Below, piece by piece: positions 17,213 to 26,212 of a DNA stretch of 32,427 nt. Source of the stretch: Cellulosilyticum sp. (GTDB taxonomy: Bacteria; Bacillota; Clostridia; Lachnospirales; Cellulosilyticaceae); the NCBI GenBank assembly GCA_015058045.1, contig SVDC01000045.1:1-32427 (forward strand). The letters are read 5' to 3'. The notes under the pieces were generated by a model. That model did not search any database. It was not told the origin of the DNA and saw nothing but the letters and a program-made list of their open reading frames with translations. A program made the position numbers and the translations under genes. Position 1 is the stretch's first letter. Every line of letters starts with the position of its first letter.

Positions 17213-18478
17213 CTAGCCTTGCACGATGTTTTTAAACGCCTGCACAAACTGATCCATTGGAATTGTTACTTCATCACCTGATTCCATTTCTTTAAGTCTA
17301 ACGCTTCTTTCTTCAAGTTCGCTTTCCCCAATAATCATAGAGTAACGCGCATTGATTTTATTAGCATATTTCATTTGTGCTTTAATACTTCTTTGAAGGT
17401 GGTCCGTCTCAGCACTGATACCTACTTGGCGAAGATTGTTTACTAATTTAATTGCCTCAACCATAGCAGCATCTCCACGATATCCAATAAAGATATCTTT
17501 AGTGGCTAGTGCTAGTGGCGCATTATTTTCAGCATCCCTTACAATAATGAGTCTTTCCATACCTGCACCAAAGCCTACAGCTGGTACGTGTTTTCCACCA
17601 ATTTCATCTACTAAGCGGTCATAACGTCCACCACCACATACTGTACCTTGTGCCCCAATATCGTTAGAAACAAATTCAAAAACAGTTTTTGTATAATAAT
17701 CAAGTCCACGTACAATAGATGGGTCTACTACAAATGGAATATCCATGGCTTTAAGTAATTCTTGAAGCTGATTAAAGTGTGCCATACATTCTTCACCTAA
17801 AGTATCTAATACAGTTGGTGCATCTTGTAAGTGTTTTTGACACTCTGGATTTTTACAATCTAATACACGAAGTGGATTTTTCTCCATTCTTTCTTGGCAT
17901 AATGGACAAAGGTTTTCTCTTTTTTCACCTAAGAAGGCTTTAAGTGTCTCATTATATTTTTTTCTACATTCTGGTCCACCAAGGGAATTAATATGAAGTT
18001 CTACTTTTTTAATTCCAAGACGTTTAAGTAGTGTGTAACCAATTGAAATAACTTCTGCATCTGCTGTTGGAGAATCTGATCCAAACATTTCAACACCAAA
18101 TTGGTGGAATTGTCTTTGACGACCTGCTTGAGGTCTTTCATATCTAAATGTAGGAGAAATATAATAAAGTTTAGTTGGTTGTGTATCTGCGTACATATTA
18201 TGTTCAAGAAAAGCACGTACTACTGCTGCAGTACTTTCTGGTTTTAAAGTGATTTCATTTTCACCTTTATCCACGAAAGAGTACATTTCTTTATTTACAA
18301 TATCTGTTGTATCACCTACACCTCTTGCAAATAACTTAGTAAATTCGAACATTGGTGTTCTAATTTGATTAAAGCAAAAATCATCACATAAATTACGGAT
18401 AATTTCTTCTACCTCTAACCATTTTCTCATTTCATCACCAAAGATATCTTTGGTTCCTTTTAAGGCACGAAGTTCCAT
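17213..18478 (-). CDS. hisS: Histidyl-tRNA synthetase
   Basis: 421 residues, standard HisRS length. Class II motif 2 is YISPTFRYERPQAGRQRQFHQ (shown in part: FRYERPQAGRQRQFHQ), and the histidine-specific loops RGLDYYTKTVFEF and GGGRYDRLV are intact; the C-terminal anticodon-binding domain (about 325-421) includes the IIGESELEERSVRLKEM-like stretch. A CPLC...CKNPECQ region near 191-214 carries four cysteines, a feature of many Firmicute HisRS. AAAGGAG precedes the ATG. It is the first gene after the T-box leader. Confidence 0.97.
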   Translation of the reverse strand: MELRALKGTKDIFGDEMRKWLEVEEIIRNLCDDFCFNQIRTPMFEFTKLFARGVGDTTDIVNKEMYSFVDKGENEITLKPESTAAVVRAFLEHNMYADTQPTKLYYISPTFRYERPQAGRQRQFHQFGVEMFGSDSPTADAEVISIGYTLLKRLGIKKVELHINSLGGPECRKKYNETLKAFLGEKRENLCPLCQERMEKNPLRVLDCKNPECQKHLQDAPTVLDTLGEECMAHFNQLQELLKAMDIPFVVDPSIVRGLDYYTKTVFEFVSNDIGAQGTVCGGGRYDRLVDEIGGKHVPAVGFGAGMERLIIVRDAENNAPLALATKDIFIGYRGDAAMVEAIKLVNNLRQVGISAETDHLQRSIKAQMKYANKINARYSMIIGESELEERSVRLKEMESGDEVTIPMDQFVQAFKNIVQG

Positions 18479-18584
18479 GGTAGACTCCTTTCATTCTCTC
18501 CTAGAGACTTTTCTTAAATCACAGTCTCTTAAATTACATTTTAATAGTATTGACAAAAATTAATGATGGTACACTTTTTTGCAT

Positions 18585-18885
18585 AAAAAAACGCCACTGA
18601 CATATTCTGTCAGGGACGATCTCACCGTGTTGCCACCCTGTTTCAAAGCTAAATATTTAACCTAATACCTGTACCAGAATTCTCACTTACACTAAGCTCT
18701 AAATGCTAAATCCCTTATATTACGGCTAAATTTATCTTTGCACTCTACAAGCCGATAACGAGGCTTAATCGTCACTCTCTACTACTATTTCAAGAGCACT
18801 CTCCGAGATGTCTTCTAATCTTGATGTAAGCTTTCAGCCAAGGCTTACTCTCTGAGGGATAAGATTATACTCTTTCTCTTCATTG
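18585..18885 (-). promoter_or_regulatory. T-box leader controlling hisS-aspS (tRNA-Asp type)
   Basis: Minus-strand leader with the expected order: AGAGAG motif (18848-18853), apical GGCTGAAAG loop, specifier loop GAAGAC-ATCTCG-GAG (specifier GAC at 18810-18812), T-box sequence AGGGTGGCAACACGG (18625-18639), then a terminator (CGTCCCTGACA with TGTCAGTGGCG, 18592-18618) and seven Ts. Uncharged tRNA pairing to the specifier and to TGGC would favour the antiterminator. The specifier spacing matches the glyQS leader layout, giving codon GAC (Asp). The variable base C in TGGC should pair with G73, as in tRNA-Asp; bacterial tRNA-His has C73. Both signals therefore favour tRNA-Asp although hisS is the first gene. 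Confidence 0.92.
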
Positions 18886-18904
18886 ATGTATCATATTAGT
18901 TTCT

Positions 18905-18932
18905 ATTGTATCAAACTTTTTTCTTTAGTCAA
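18905..18932 (-). promoter_or_regulatory. Promoter of the T-box hisS-aspS transcript
   Basis: On the minus strand TTGACT (18927-18932) and TACAAT (18905-18910) are separated by 16 bases. A start near 18898 would place the whole T-box in the leader. Confidence 0.75.
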
Positions 18933-18971
18933 GACTAAAATTCGATTCTAAATGACTATAACAGGACAACA

Positions 18972-18996
18972 TAAAAAGCACCTATTATAAGGTGCT
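18972..18996 (-). terminator. Terminator of cheV
   Basis: A perfect 7-bp stem (18977-18983 with 18990-18996) and 6-base loop are followed on the minus strand by TTTTAT, 11 bases beyond the cheV stop. Confidence 0.8.
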
Positions 18997-19006
18997 CTCT
19001 ATATTG

Positions 19007-19909
19007 CTATTTAAGTATAAGTTCATCCACTGCATCTACTAGTTCATGAATAGATGGTTTGCTAATTTGGCAATTAGCTCCTACTGTTTCACCTTTATGA
19101 TATAAATCATCTGTGATTAATGAAGAGAAAATAATAACTGGAAGTGATCCTAAAACAGGATCTTCTTTTATACGACGTGTTACAGTATGTCCATCTAAGA
19201 TTGGCATCTCAATATCTGTAATCAGTAAATCTACTTCCTCGTTAAAATTTGTACCTTTAGCTTCTTTTATGGCCATTAAGGCTTCTAAAATTTCTTTTCC
19301 ATTGTCAAAAGTATGTATGTCTTTATATCCTGCAGCTGTAAGTACTTCTTTTAATAATGTACGTATTGTTTTTGAATCATCTGCCATATAAATTTTCTTT
19401 GTAGCACGTTCTGCTTTAAGTACGATTTCATTTTTAGTCTTTTCATATGGATTATCTTCCCTAGAAATATCTGTAATAATCTTTTCAAAATCTAGCATTA
19501 ATAAAATGCCGTTATCTGTTAAGATATTTCCTACAGATAATCCACCTTTTAATAATGGATCTGGTTTTGTAATATCTGACCATTTAACGCGGTGAATGCC
19601 TTCAATACTATCTACTGCAAACATGACTTGCTTCCTATTAAATTCACAAACAAGTGCCATCTTACCTTTTACATTTTCTGTTGCTTTTTGGTCTAGTATG
19701 TAGCTTAAATCAATTACTGTCATCACTTTATCTCGAACATTAGTAATTCCTAAGATACTTGGATTCATATCAGTAGCAGGTCTTACATCTACAAGTTGAA
19801 TAATTTCTCTTGCTTTAAGTACGTTAACACAATATCTATGATTATTTACTAAAAAGACAATAACCTCAACTTCTCCTGTCCCCACATCTAATAATACTGA
19901 CTGATTCAT
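19007..19909 (-). CDS. cheV: Chemotaxis coupling protein CheV
   Basis: 300 residues: an N-terminal CheW-like coupling domain (about 12-150, with EIIQLVDVRP and SILGITNVRDKVMTVIDL) and a C-terminal response-regulator receiver (about 172-298). The receiver has the acidic pair D177/D178, phosphoacceptor D232 (LLITDIEMPILDG), S262 and K284 (ISKPS). CheV links chemoreceptors to CheA and, when phosphorylated, tunes adaptation. AGGAAGG precedes the ATG. It is monocistronic with its own promoter and terminator, away from a che/fla cluster, but about 2 kb from a chemoreceptor gene. Confidence 0.95.
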   Translation of the reverse strand: MNQSVLLDVGTGEVEVIVFLVNNHRYCVNVLKAREIIQLVDVRPATDMNPSILGITNVRDKVMTVIDLSYILDQKATENVKGKMALVCEFNRKQVMFAVDSIEGIHRVKWSDITKPDPLLKGGLSVGNILTDNGILLMLDFEKIITDISREDNPYEKTKNEIVLKAERATKKIYMADDSKTIRTLLKEVLTAAGYKDIHTFDNGKEILEALMAIKEAKGTNFNEEVDLLITDIEMPILDGHTVTRRIKEDPVLGSLPVIIFSSLITDDLYHKGETVGANCQISKPSIHELVDAVDELILK

Positions 19910-19977
19910 ATAAGCACCTTCCTCTCAAATAATTTATAAAAATACCTGTATTATCTCGTCATTTTTATATATTTAAA

Positions 19978-20006
19978 ATTATACTTTACACTTCGAATAT
20001 TTTCAA
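19978..20006 (-). promoter_or_regulatory. Sigma-A promoter of cheV
   Basis: On the minus strand TTGAAA (20001-20006) and a perfect TATAAT (19978-19983) are separated by 17 bases, about 70 bases before the start codon. It is a housekeeping-type rather than a flagellar sigma-28 promoter. Confidence 0.75.
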
Positions 20007-20027
20007 CGCATGACGTTGTAATTATTA

Positions 20028-20074
20028 TCAAGAAAATGTCTACTAGGAAAATAATACTTTTCTTAGTAGACATT
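20028..20074 (-). terminator. Terminator of deoC
   Basis: An 11-bp stem (20035-20045 with 20064-20074), extended by GGAAAA/TTTTC, is followed on the minus strand by TTTTCTTG. It begins about 20 bases past the deoC stop. Confidence 0.75.
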
Positions 20075-20096
20075 TCTTATCATTTATATTTTCTTC

Positions 20097-20777
20097 TTAG
20101 TATGAACCGTCGTTTTCTACTTTTTGTCCTGTGACAATGGCAATACTTTTACTTACACCAAGTCTTGTTGCACCTGCTTCAATCATAGCTTCTGCTGTTT
20201 TTGCATCACTAATACCACCCGCTGCTTTTACTTCGATTTGGTTACCTGCAACTTTTTTCATAATGGTTACAGACTCTAATGTTGCTCCACTTGTTCCAAA
20301 TCCTGTTGAAGTCTTTACAAAATCTGCTCCTGCAGCTACAACTAATTCAGTTGCTTTTGCAATTTCTTCATCTGTTAAATAGCAAACTTCAATGATTACT
20401 TTTACAATTGTTTTAGCGTCTGCTGCTTTTGCTGCTTTTACAACTGCTTCAATATCAGCTTGTACAAGTTCATAGTCACCATCTTTAAGTGCACCAATAT
20501 TAATCACTGTATCAATATCTGATGCGCCATTTTTAACTGCTTCTGTTGTTTGGAATGCTTTACTAGCAGGTGTTTCATTTCCAAGAGGGAATCCTACAAC
20601 TGTTGTTACACCTACTTCTGAGTCTTTAAGTAACTCACTTGCTAAAGCTACATAACAAGTTGGTACACATACTGTTTTAAATTTATATTCCATAGCTTGA
20701 TTGCAAAGCTCTGTAATTTGTGCTTTAGTTGCATTTGCTTTGAGTAATGTATGATCGACTGTTTGTGCAATATTCAT
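20097..20777 (-). CDS. deoC: Deoxyribose-phosphate aldolase
   Basis: 226 residues, complete DeoC TIM barrel. It cleaves 2-deoxyribose-5-phosphate to glyceraldehyde-3-phosphate and acetaldehyde in nucleoside catabolism. The Schiff-base Lys155 is in VKTSTGFGTSGAT, with supporting Lys184 (VKAAGGI) and Asp89 (SDIDTVINIG). AAAGGATGGG lies upstream of the ATG. It stands alone; no deoB, pdp or nucleoside transporter gene is adjacent. Confidence 0.96.
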   Translation of the reverse strand: MNIAQTVDHTLLKANATKAQITELCNQAMEYKFKTVCVPTCYVALASELLKDSEVGVTTVVGFPLGNETPASKAFQTTEAVKNGASDIDTVINIGALKDGDYELVQADIEAVVKAAKAADAKTIVKVIIEVCYLTDEEIAKATELVVAAGADFVKTSTGFGTSGATLESVTIMKKVAGNQIEVKAAGGISDAKTAEAMIEAGATRLGVSKSIAIVTGQKVENDGSY

Positions 20778-20920
20778 CTTATTCCCATCCTTTTTTTATC
20801 TATTCATTTAACTTTGTAAACTTTATCTTATTGTAGCACAACTTCCTTCTATTGCCTATAGACCCTACTCTTCTTATTACCTTTATATTGTTTTCCTACT
20901 CCTAATTCTTAATACATTTT

Positions 20921-20958
20921 GCTGATTTAAAATCAATAAAAATTAATTTTAAATCAGC
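20921..20958. repeat. Perfect 13-bp palindrome in the deoC / FMN_bind intergenic region
   Basis: GCTGATTTAAAAT (20921-20933) and ATTTTAAATCAGC (20946-20958) are exact inverted copies, 12 bases apart. A TATAAT (20960-20965) directly abuts the right arm, so the palindrome covers the -35 to -10 region of a possible plus-strand promoter. This looks more like an operator than a terminator, because no T run follows in the plus direction. Confidence 0.5.
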
Positions 20959-21023
20959 ATATAATGAGCATCTCGTCCATATATATGTATTAGGCTATCT
21001 CAAATAATAAAAGGAGGTTTAAT

Positions 21024-21689
21024 ATGTCTAGTCCAAAATTTTTAGTCTTTAAACTTAAAGACCTACGTATCCCAGCTCTTATTCTACTTATTGTCGTTGC
21101 CTTATTCGTGCTTCTTTTCTTTAAAAATAAGACAACTCAAACCTTTGCTCCAACCAATGGATATGAAGATGGTAAGTACATAGCAGGTATTACTCTATCT
21201 GATGCTAACATGGATTTAATCGTAGAAGTAAAAGACAATAATATTGTTTCCATTTCCTTATCTGGTCTTGATGAAACAACTTCTACCCTTTATGCAGATT
21301 TCACTTCTGGCATCAATTATATCAATACTTATGTCACCGCTACTCAATCTTTAGAACTTCCACAGAACGGAGCTACCACTACTGCTACAATGCTTCTAAT
21401 GGATGCTGTAAAAATTGCACTTTCTGATGATGTCAATGCCTCTCTCACCACAACTTATGAAAAAATCGACTTCTCTTCAACCGATAATGTACCTTTATCA
21501 CAAGATGTTTCTAAAAATGATACGGTCTTAAATTCAACTTCTGCTAGTCCTTCTGTAGATTCTTTAAACAGTCAATCTCCTACGGAAGAAATTCTTGATG
21601 ACGAAATTTTCGTAGATGAGTTTCAAGAGGAAGATTTTCCTGCTGTCTCTGAAGAAAGCGCATTAGAAAACGAATTAATTATAGAATGA
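21024..21689 (+). CDS. Membrane-anchored FMN_bind-like protein
   Basis: 221 residues. A basic N-terminus leads into one membrane helix (about 17-33), then an extracytoplasmic domain (about 46-133) with the order of an FMN_bind (RnfG/NqrC-type) fold: a YEDGKYIAGITLSDANMDL opening, repeated beta strands (LIVEVKDNNIVSISLSG), and LPQNGATTTATMLLMDAVKIAL. NGATTT at 115-120 aligns with the S/T-GAT flavinylation motif, so Thr118 could carry FMN covalently; the usual Ser/Thr is Asn. The C-terminal 85 residues are Ser/Asp/Glu-rich and probably disordered. AAAGGAGG precedes the ATG. It may take part in extracytoplasmic electron transfer; no ApbE or other electron carrier is in the window. Confidence 0.6.
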   Translation: MSSPKFLVFKLKDLRIPALILLIVVALFVLLFFKNKTTQTFAPTNGYEDGKYIAGITLSDANMDLIVEVKDNNIVSISLSGLDETTSTLYADFTSGINYINTYVTATQSLELPQNGATTTATMLLMDAVKIALSDDVNASLTTTYEKIDFSSTDNVPLSQDVSKNDTVLNSTSASPSVDSLNSQSPTEEILDDEIFVDEFQEEDFPAVSEESALENELIIE

Positions 21690-21708
21690 TTTATAATATT
21701 CAGTATCT

Positions 21709-21738
21709 AAAAGACTGTTCTTAATACAGTCTTTTTTT
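21709..21738 (+). terminator. Terminator after the FMN_bind-like gene
   Basis: A perfect 10-bp stem (21709-21718 with 21726-21735) with a 7-base loop ends in a run of seven Ts. Confidence 0.88.
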
Positions 21739-21790
21739 GCTTTTGATTTATTTTTTGCACTTTTTTGCTATCTTTTAAGCTTTTTTACCA

Positions 21791-21815
21791 GTTTTCTAAT
21801 TATTTATTAGAAAAC
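21791..21815. repeat. Perfect 10-bp palindrome in the chemoreceptor promoter region
   Basis: GTTTTCTAAT (21791-21800) and ATTAGAAAAC (21806-21815) flank TATTT, about 40 bases before the chemoreceptor start. TATGAT or TAAAAT, possible -10 boxes, follow at 21816-21826. Position suggests an operator. Confidence 0.45.
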
Positions 21816-21855
21816 TATGATAAAATGTTTTTATTAACTATAGGAGGTAGCTAAA

Positions 21856-23841
21856 ATGCATAAATCTAATCACTCTTCTATTAAAAGAAAATTTATTATT
21901 ACTTTTATTAGCTTTGCACTTATTCCGTTTATATTATTATGTGTTATTTACACTCTGGTCTCTAAAAGTGCATTACGAACCACAAGTAGTACACTCAATC
22001 TCGAAATTGTACATCAATCTACTAATAATTTAAACACAGCACTCTCAAATATTGAACAAAATATTCTTGACTTAGGTGCTAATTCTATATTGAAATCAGG
22101 AGAACTTGGGAATCTACTTTCTAATACACAAAAAAAACAAACTTCTGCCATACTCAATATTAATGAACTCCTGAATCAGTTTACTTCTAACCAATCTATG
22201 ATTTCCAATACTTGCTTAATTTTACCACAGCAAGACCAAGCTATTGGTGCTATTCCTTATCTCACTACAGAAAAGATCTTGGGATATATTAATGCAGATT
22301 CAGAAAATCCAACTGCTTTTCATTGGGTTCAAGCAACAGAGTTACCAGAAAACAATATTCTGCTTTATAAGAAGTTTACTGATCTTACTAGAAAAGCAGA
22401 CTATTATGTTGCATGTAAAGTAAATATATCTATTCTATGTACTTACTTAGATGAATTATCTTTACTCAAAGATTCTCATATTTATCTCGTTACAAGTGAT
22501 GGCACTGTACTTCATTCAAATCTTGAAGAATCAGCTATCTTACCATCTTATGTTCAAGATCAATTAGATACTGATACAGAGCTTTCTTCTTTTAACACAA
22601 AGAATCATCTGGTTTCATATTCAACACTTAGTAATGGATGGAAGCTTATTGTAGAAACACCTACTTCTTCTTTAACAGAGAAACTTGACTCTGCACTCAT
22701 TATTATTTTAATCTTACTACTTGTTATTCTACTTGTTGCAATTGGACTGGGCTATTTTTATGCCGATGCCTTTTCAAAACCTATTATTGCTCTTATGGAA
22801 CTTATGAAAAAAGCTGAAAAGGGTGACCTAACTGTTACAGCACCTGTCAAAGGGAAAGATGAAGTTGCCCAACTTTGTAATAGTTTTAATCATATGATGA
22901 CGAATATTAAAGAACTCATTACACAAACACAGGAAGTTATTATACATACACTAAATAGTAGTGAAACACTAAATAGTTCTGCTTCTTACTCTGTAAATAC
23001 CATTCAAGAACTTGCAATGGCTGTTACTGAAATTGCCGAGGGTACAACAACACAAGCTTTAGATACTCAAAAAAGCGCCCAAGACATGCAAGAACTTGCT
23101 TTACACATGGATACTGTAGGCCTTAAAGCTTCTACCCTACTTTCTAATACAGAAGGAGCAAAGTCAATGATTGAAGGCGCTAGTGCTGTTATGAGATCTT
23201 TAACAGATACAATGAATTCTTCTTTAACTATGAGTAATCACATCTGCGATAGTATTCATGAGCTTAATACGTTAACTAAAAACATAGAAGATATTATGAA
23301 GCTTGTAGATGGTATTAGTGAACAAACTAATTTATTAGCACTAAATGCTAGCATAGAAGCTGCTAGAGTAGGTGAAGCTGGAAAAGGTTTTGCTGTCGTT
23401 GCTAATGAAGTAAGACACTTGGCAGACCAAACTAAAAATTCTACCATTGATGTTCGCTCTACTTTAAATACAATTGATCAAAAAATGAAGGATACTGTTG
23501 CTCTCGCCGAAAATTCCAAACAAATTATTAGTAACCAAGAAGGTGTTGTTAACGAAAGTTACAACCTTTTCCATAAAATCATAGGTATTCTTGGAGATAT
23601 GTTAAATGAACTACAAGATATCAATCAAAGTGTTGGAGATATGCATGAATTTAAAGATGTCATGATTGAGCAAATCGATAACATTGCTAGTGTAACTCAA
23701 GAATCTGCTGCCTCTACGGAGGAAGTAAGTAGTTTAGCTACAGAACAACAAACTATCATGACACAGCTTTCTTCATTATCTACAGATCTTACAACCAATA
23801 TGGAAAAACTTAAAGCATCCATTAATACTTTCAAGGCATAA
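21856..23841 (+). CDS. Methyl-accepting chemotaxis protein
   Basis: 661 residues. First membrane helix about 13-35, a roughly 245-residue extracellular sensor (Cache-like by length and topology), second helix about 281-300, HAMP about 301-355, then the cytoplasmic coiled-coil signalling domain. The highly conserved hairpin tip [19 protein letters not shown] is near 488-506, followed by [15 protein letters not shown]. It senses an external ligand and controls CheA through CheW/CheV. The ligand is not predictable. AGGAGG precedes the ATG. A terminator precedes it, so it has its own transcript. Confidence 0.95.
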   Translation: MHKSNHSSIKRKFIITFISFALIPFILLCVIYTLVSKSALRTTSSTLNLEIVHQSTNNLNTALSNIEQNILDLGANSILKSGELGNLLSNTQKKQTSAILNINELLNQFTSNQSMISNTCLILPQQDQAIGAIPYLTTEKILGYINADSENPTAFHWVQATELPENNILLYKKFTDLTRKADYYVACKVNISILCTYLDELSLLKDSHIYLVTSDGTVLHSNLEESAILPSYVQDQLDTDTELSSFNTKNHLVSYSTLSNGWKLIVETPTSSLTEKLDSALIIILILLLVILLVAIGLGYFYADAFSKPIIALMELMKKAEKGDLTVTAPVKGKDEVAQLCNSFNHMMTNIKELITQTQEVIIHTLNSSETLNSSASYSVNTIQELAMAVTEIAEGTTTQALDTQKSAQDMQELALHMDTVGLKASTLLSNTEGAKSMIEGASAVMRSLTDTMNSSLTMSNHICDSIHELNTLTKNIEDIMKLVDGISEQTNLLALNASIEAARVGEAGKGFAVVANEVRHLADQTKNSTIDVRSTLNTIDQKMKDTVALAENSKQIISNQEGVVNESYNLFHKIIGILGDMLNELQDINQSVGDMHEFKDVMIEQIDNIASVTQESAASTEEVSSLATEQQTIMTQLSSLSTDLTTNMEKLKASINTFKA

Positions 23842-23850
23842 TCATCACTA

Positions 23851-23892
23851 AAAGAGTCCTCTAAGCGTACACAACCTAGAGGACTCTTTCCT
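23851..23892 (+). terminator. Terminator of the chemoreceptor gene
   Basis: A perfect 12-bp stem (23851-23862 with 23878-23889) with a 15-base loop ends in TTTCC, 10 bases past the stop codon. The T run is short. Confidence 0.75.
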
Positions 23893-23971
23893 ATATTTAA
23901 TTACCCATCTCAAATTATATTATTATACTTATTTTATCTCTGTATTATTTTTACTTATAATGATATGCTAT

Positions 23972-24607
23972 TTATGATTTATTGCTATTACCTATTTCTT
24001 TAATATAGCTTTCAATGATATGCACACAACCATCTATACCAAGTGCACCACTATCTAAACAAAGGTGATAGTTTGCACTATTTCCCCATTTTTCTCCTGT
24101 ATAGTAATTATAATAAGTACTACGCTTTTTATCTATTTTATTTAGATAACCTTCTACATTATTAACTGAAATATTATATTCATCTGTTACACGAGCCTTT
24201 CGTGTTTCTTTATCTGCATGAATAAAAATATTTATAACATCTTTTCGATCTTTTAAAATATAATCTGCGCATCTTCCCACAATGACACATGATTCTTTAT
24301 TTGCAATACTCTTTATAATTTCTGATTGAATAATGAATAACTTATCATTAAGCGGTAAATCTACTTGTGGTGAAACATAATTACCAAACATATACGCTCC
24401 TGTTGCTATAGAGTACAGTAAGCTACTTGCTGCTGTTTCATCAACTTTTTCAAAAGCCTCTTCACTCATCCCAGTTTTCTTTGCAGCCATTTCAATAATT
24501 TCTTTATTATAAAAAGAAATTCCTAATTCATCAGCTATTTTTTTACCAATAATTCTTCCACCACTACCATACTGTCTACCAATTGTGATAATGAGTTTTT
24601 GATTCAT
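23972..24607 (-). CDS. Cytidylate-kinase-like family protein
   Basis: About 211 residues of the cytidylate-kinase-like P-loop family found widely in Clostridia. The P-loop GRQYGSGGR is at residues 10-18; other features are VIVGRCADYIL (nucleoside-binding DxD/GR-type region) and the FIHADKETRKARV lid segment. The true substrate is unproven; this family is distinct from Cmk. I choose ATG at 24607, preceded by AAAGGGGG; an upstream in-frame ATG at 24643 lacks a ribosome site. It has its own promoter and no clear terminator. Confidence 0.85.
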   Translation of the reverse strand: MNQKLIITIGRQYGSGGRIIGKKIADELGISFYNKEIIEMAAKKTGMSEEAFEKVDETAASSLLYSIATGAYMFGNYVSPQVDLPLNDKLFIIQSEIIKSIANKESCVIVGRCADYILKDRKDVINIFIHADKETRKARVTDEYNISVNNVEGYLNKIDKKRSTYYNYYTGEKWGNSANYHLCLDSGALGIDGCVHIIESYIKEIGNSNKS

Positions 24608-24692
24608 TATGATTCCCCCTTTACCATATCTATATGTGCACATTCTACAAATCTAAAAGTAAAATATTGTTTTTTTTGTATTTTATGATTAT

Positions 24693-24721
24693 ATTGTACC
24701 ATTAATCTTTCAACTATTCAA
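24693..24721 (-). promoter_or_regulatory. Promoter of the cytidylate-kinase-like gene
   Basis: On the minus strand TTGAAT (24716-24721) and TACAAT (24693-24698) are separated by 17 bases; a TATAAT overlaps just downstream. It lies about 90 bases before the start codon. Confidence 0.65.
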
Positions 24722-24854
24722 CATTTTTATTAACACTTATTAATTTTCAAACAAAAAACTCTTAAACAAAATAATACATAAAAACAGCAAATAATGACAC
24801 TTCTACGTTCTCTAATGCTATTATAAAAACTTTTTTGGGTAAATTTTTTTCTTA

Positions 24855-24905
24855 CCATACAAAAAGACGATTATACTTGTAATCATTACACTTTAATCGT
24901 CTTTT
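24855..24905 (-). terminator. Terminator of folT-folC
   Basis: A perfect 12-bp stem (24862-24873 with 24894-24905) has a 20-base loop and is followed on the minus strand by TTTTTGTATG, 12 bases beyond the folC stop. Confidence 0.8.
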
Positions 24906-24916
24906 GTTTAAATCAT

Positions 24917-26212
24917 TTATTTTAATCTTTCTCTCTTTAGTATAAGCTCCCTTAATATGCCTATCATATACAAAGAACCAAATCCTAAGATTTGTACTTT
25001 CTCAAACACACCAGTTGCCAGCTTTAAGGCCATTCTTAAAGCATCTTCAATTTCTTCTTCTATATACACTTGCTCTGTATATCTTTTTATTTTCTCTGCT
25101 AGCATTTTAGGGTCCATAGCCCTTGGACTAAGAGGCCTCGTCACAATAAAGCACTCTATATAGGGTACAATAATCCTTAGCATTTCATCCACTTCTTTAT
25201 CTCCCAATATCCCTATAATAGCTATTGTCTTTCTTTTAGGAAGTGCTTCTAATGTCTCTGTAAGTGCTTTGATGCCATCTACATTATGGGCACCATCTAT
25301 AAAGCAAAGAGGATTTGTCTTTACTTTTTCAAAGCGTCCTGCCCATCTTACTTGCTTAAGTCCTTCTCTTATATGTATTTTATGTATTTCTAGTCCATAT
25401 TGTGCCTTTAATATTTCTACTGCTCTAATGGCTAGACTTGCATTATATGCTTGATACTTCCCACTGATGCCTAATGTATAAACTTCTTGATGATAGGTAA
25501 ATTTCACCATATCCTCTGTTACATGAATCAACTGAATATCCTCTTCTATCATCACATTAAATTGTGCTTTCTTAAGCTGACATTGACTTTCAATCACTCG
25601 CATCACTTCTGCATTTTGTATTGGTGTAAGAACTACACCCTTATCCTTAATAATACCAGCCTTTTCCCTTGCTATTAACTCTAGTGAGTCTCCTAAGAAA
25701 TTTTGATGATCCATTGCAATCCTAGTAATTATCGATAGGTCAGATTGCCTAATGACGTTAGTAGCATCCAATCTGCCTCCTAGACCCACCTCTAAAACAA
25801 CAAAATCGACTTCTTTATCTCGAAAATAAATGAAAGCTAGAGCTGTTAATATCTCAAAACCCGAAGGCATTTTATTCTGCTGCTCTAAAACTTTGAGTAT
25901 AGGTTCTACTTGTTCCATATACTCAATTAATGTCTCATCTGAAATTAATTGATCATCTATACGTATACATTCATTAGGCTCTTTAAAATAAGGTGAATTA
26001 TACCGTCCCACTTTATAACCTGCATATTTTAATATACTGCTTATCATGGCACTCACAGAACCTTTTCCATTAGTTCCTGCTATATGAATAATTTTAAGCC
26101 CTTGATCTGGCCAATCTAAAGCCTTCATTAATTCTGCCATAACCTCTAACCCAAGATGAATCTGCTTTCCATTTGCTCCTTCTAAATAGCGAACTACTTC
26201 TGCTTTCGTCAT
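24917..26212 (-). CDS. folC: Folylpolyglutamate synthase / dihydrofolate synthase
   Basis: A 431-residue Mur-ligase-family enzyme that adds glutamate residues to folates. The P-loop GTNGKGS is at 46-52; LEVGLGGRLDATNVI, AMDHQNFLGDSLELIAREKAGIIK and GAHNVDG are standard FolC motifs. ATP-dependent and cytosolic. Its ATG overlaps the folT stop by four bases (ATGA), indicating translational coupling. The pairing with a folate importer fits its role of trapping imported folate in the cell. Confidence 0.96.
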   Translation of the reverse strand: MTKAEVVRYLEGANGKQIHLGLEVMAELMKALDWPDQGLKIIHIAGTNGKGSVSAMISSILKYAGYKVGRYNSPYFKEPNECIRIDDQLISDETLIEYMEQVEPILKVLEQQNKMPSGFEILTALAFIYFRDKEVDFVVLEVGLGGRLDATNVIRQSDLSIITRIAMDHQNFLGDSLELIAREKAGIIKDKGVVLTPIQNAEVMRVIESQCQLKKAQFNVMIEEDIQLIHVTEDMVKFTYHQEVYTLGISGKYQAYNASLAIRAVEILKAQYGLEIHKIHIREGLKQVRWAGRFEKVKTNPLCFIDGAHNVDGIKALTETLEALPKRKTIAIIGILGDKEVDEMLRIIVPYIECFIVTRPLSPRAMDPKMLAEKIKRYTEQVYIEEEIEDALRMALKLATGVFEKVQILGFGSLYMIGILRELILKRERLK

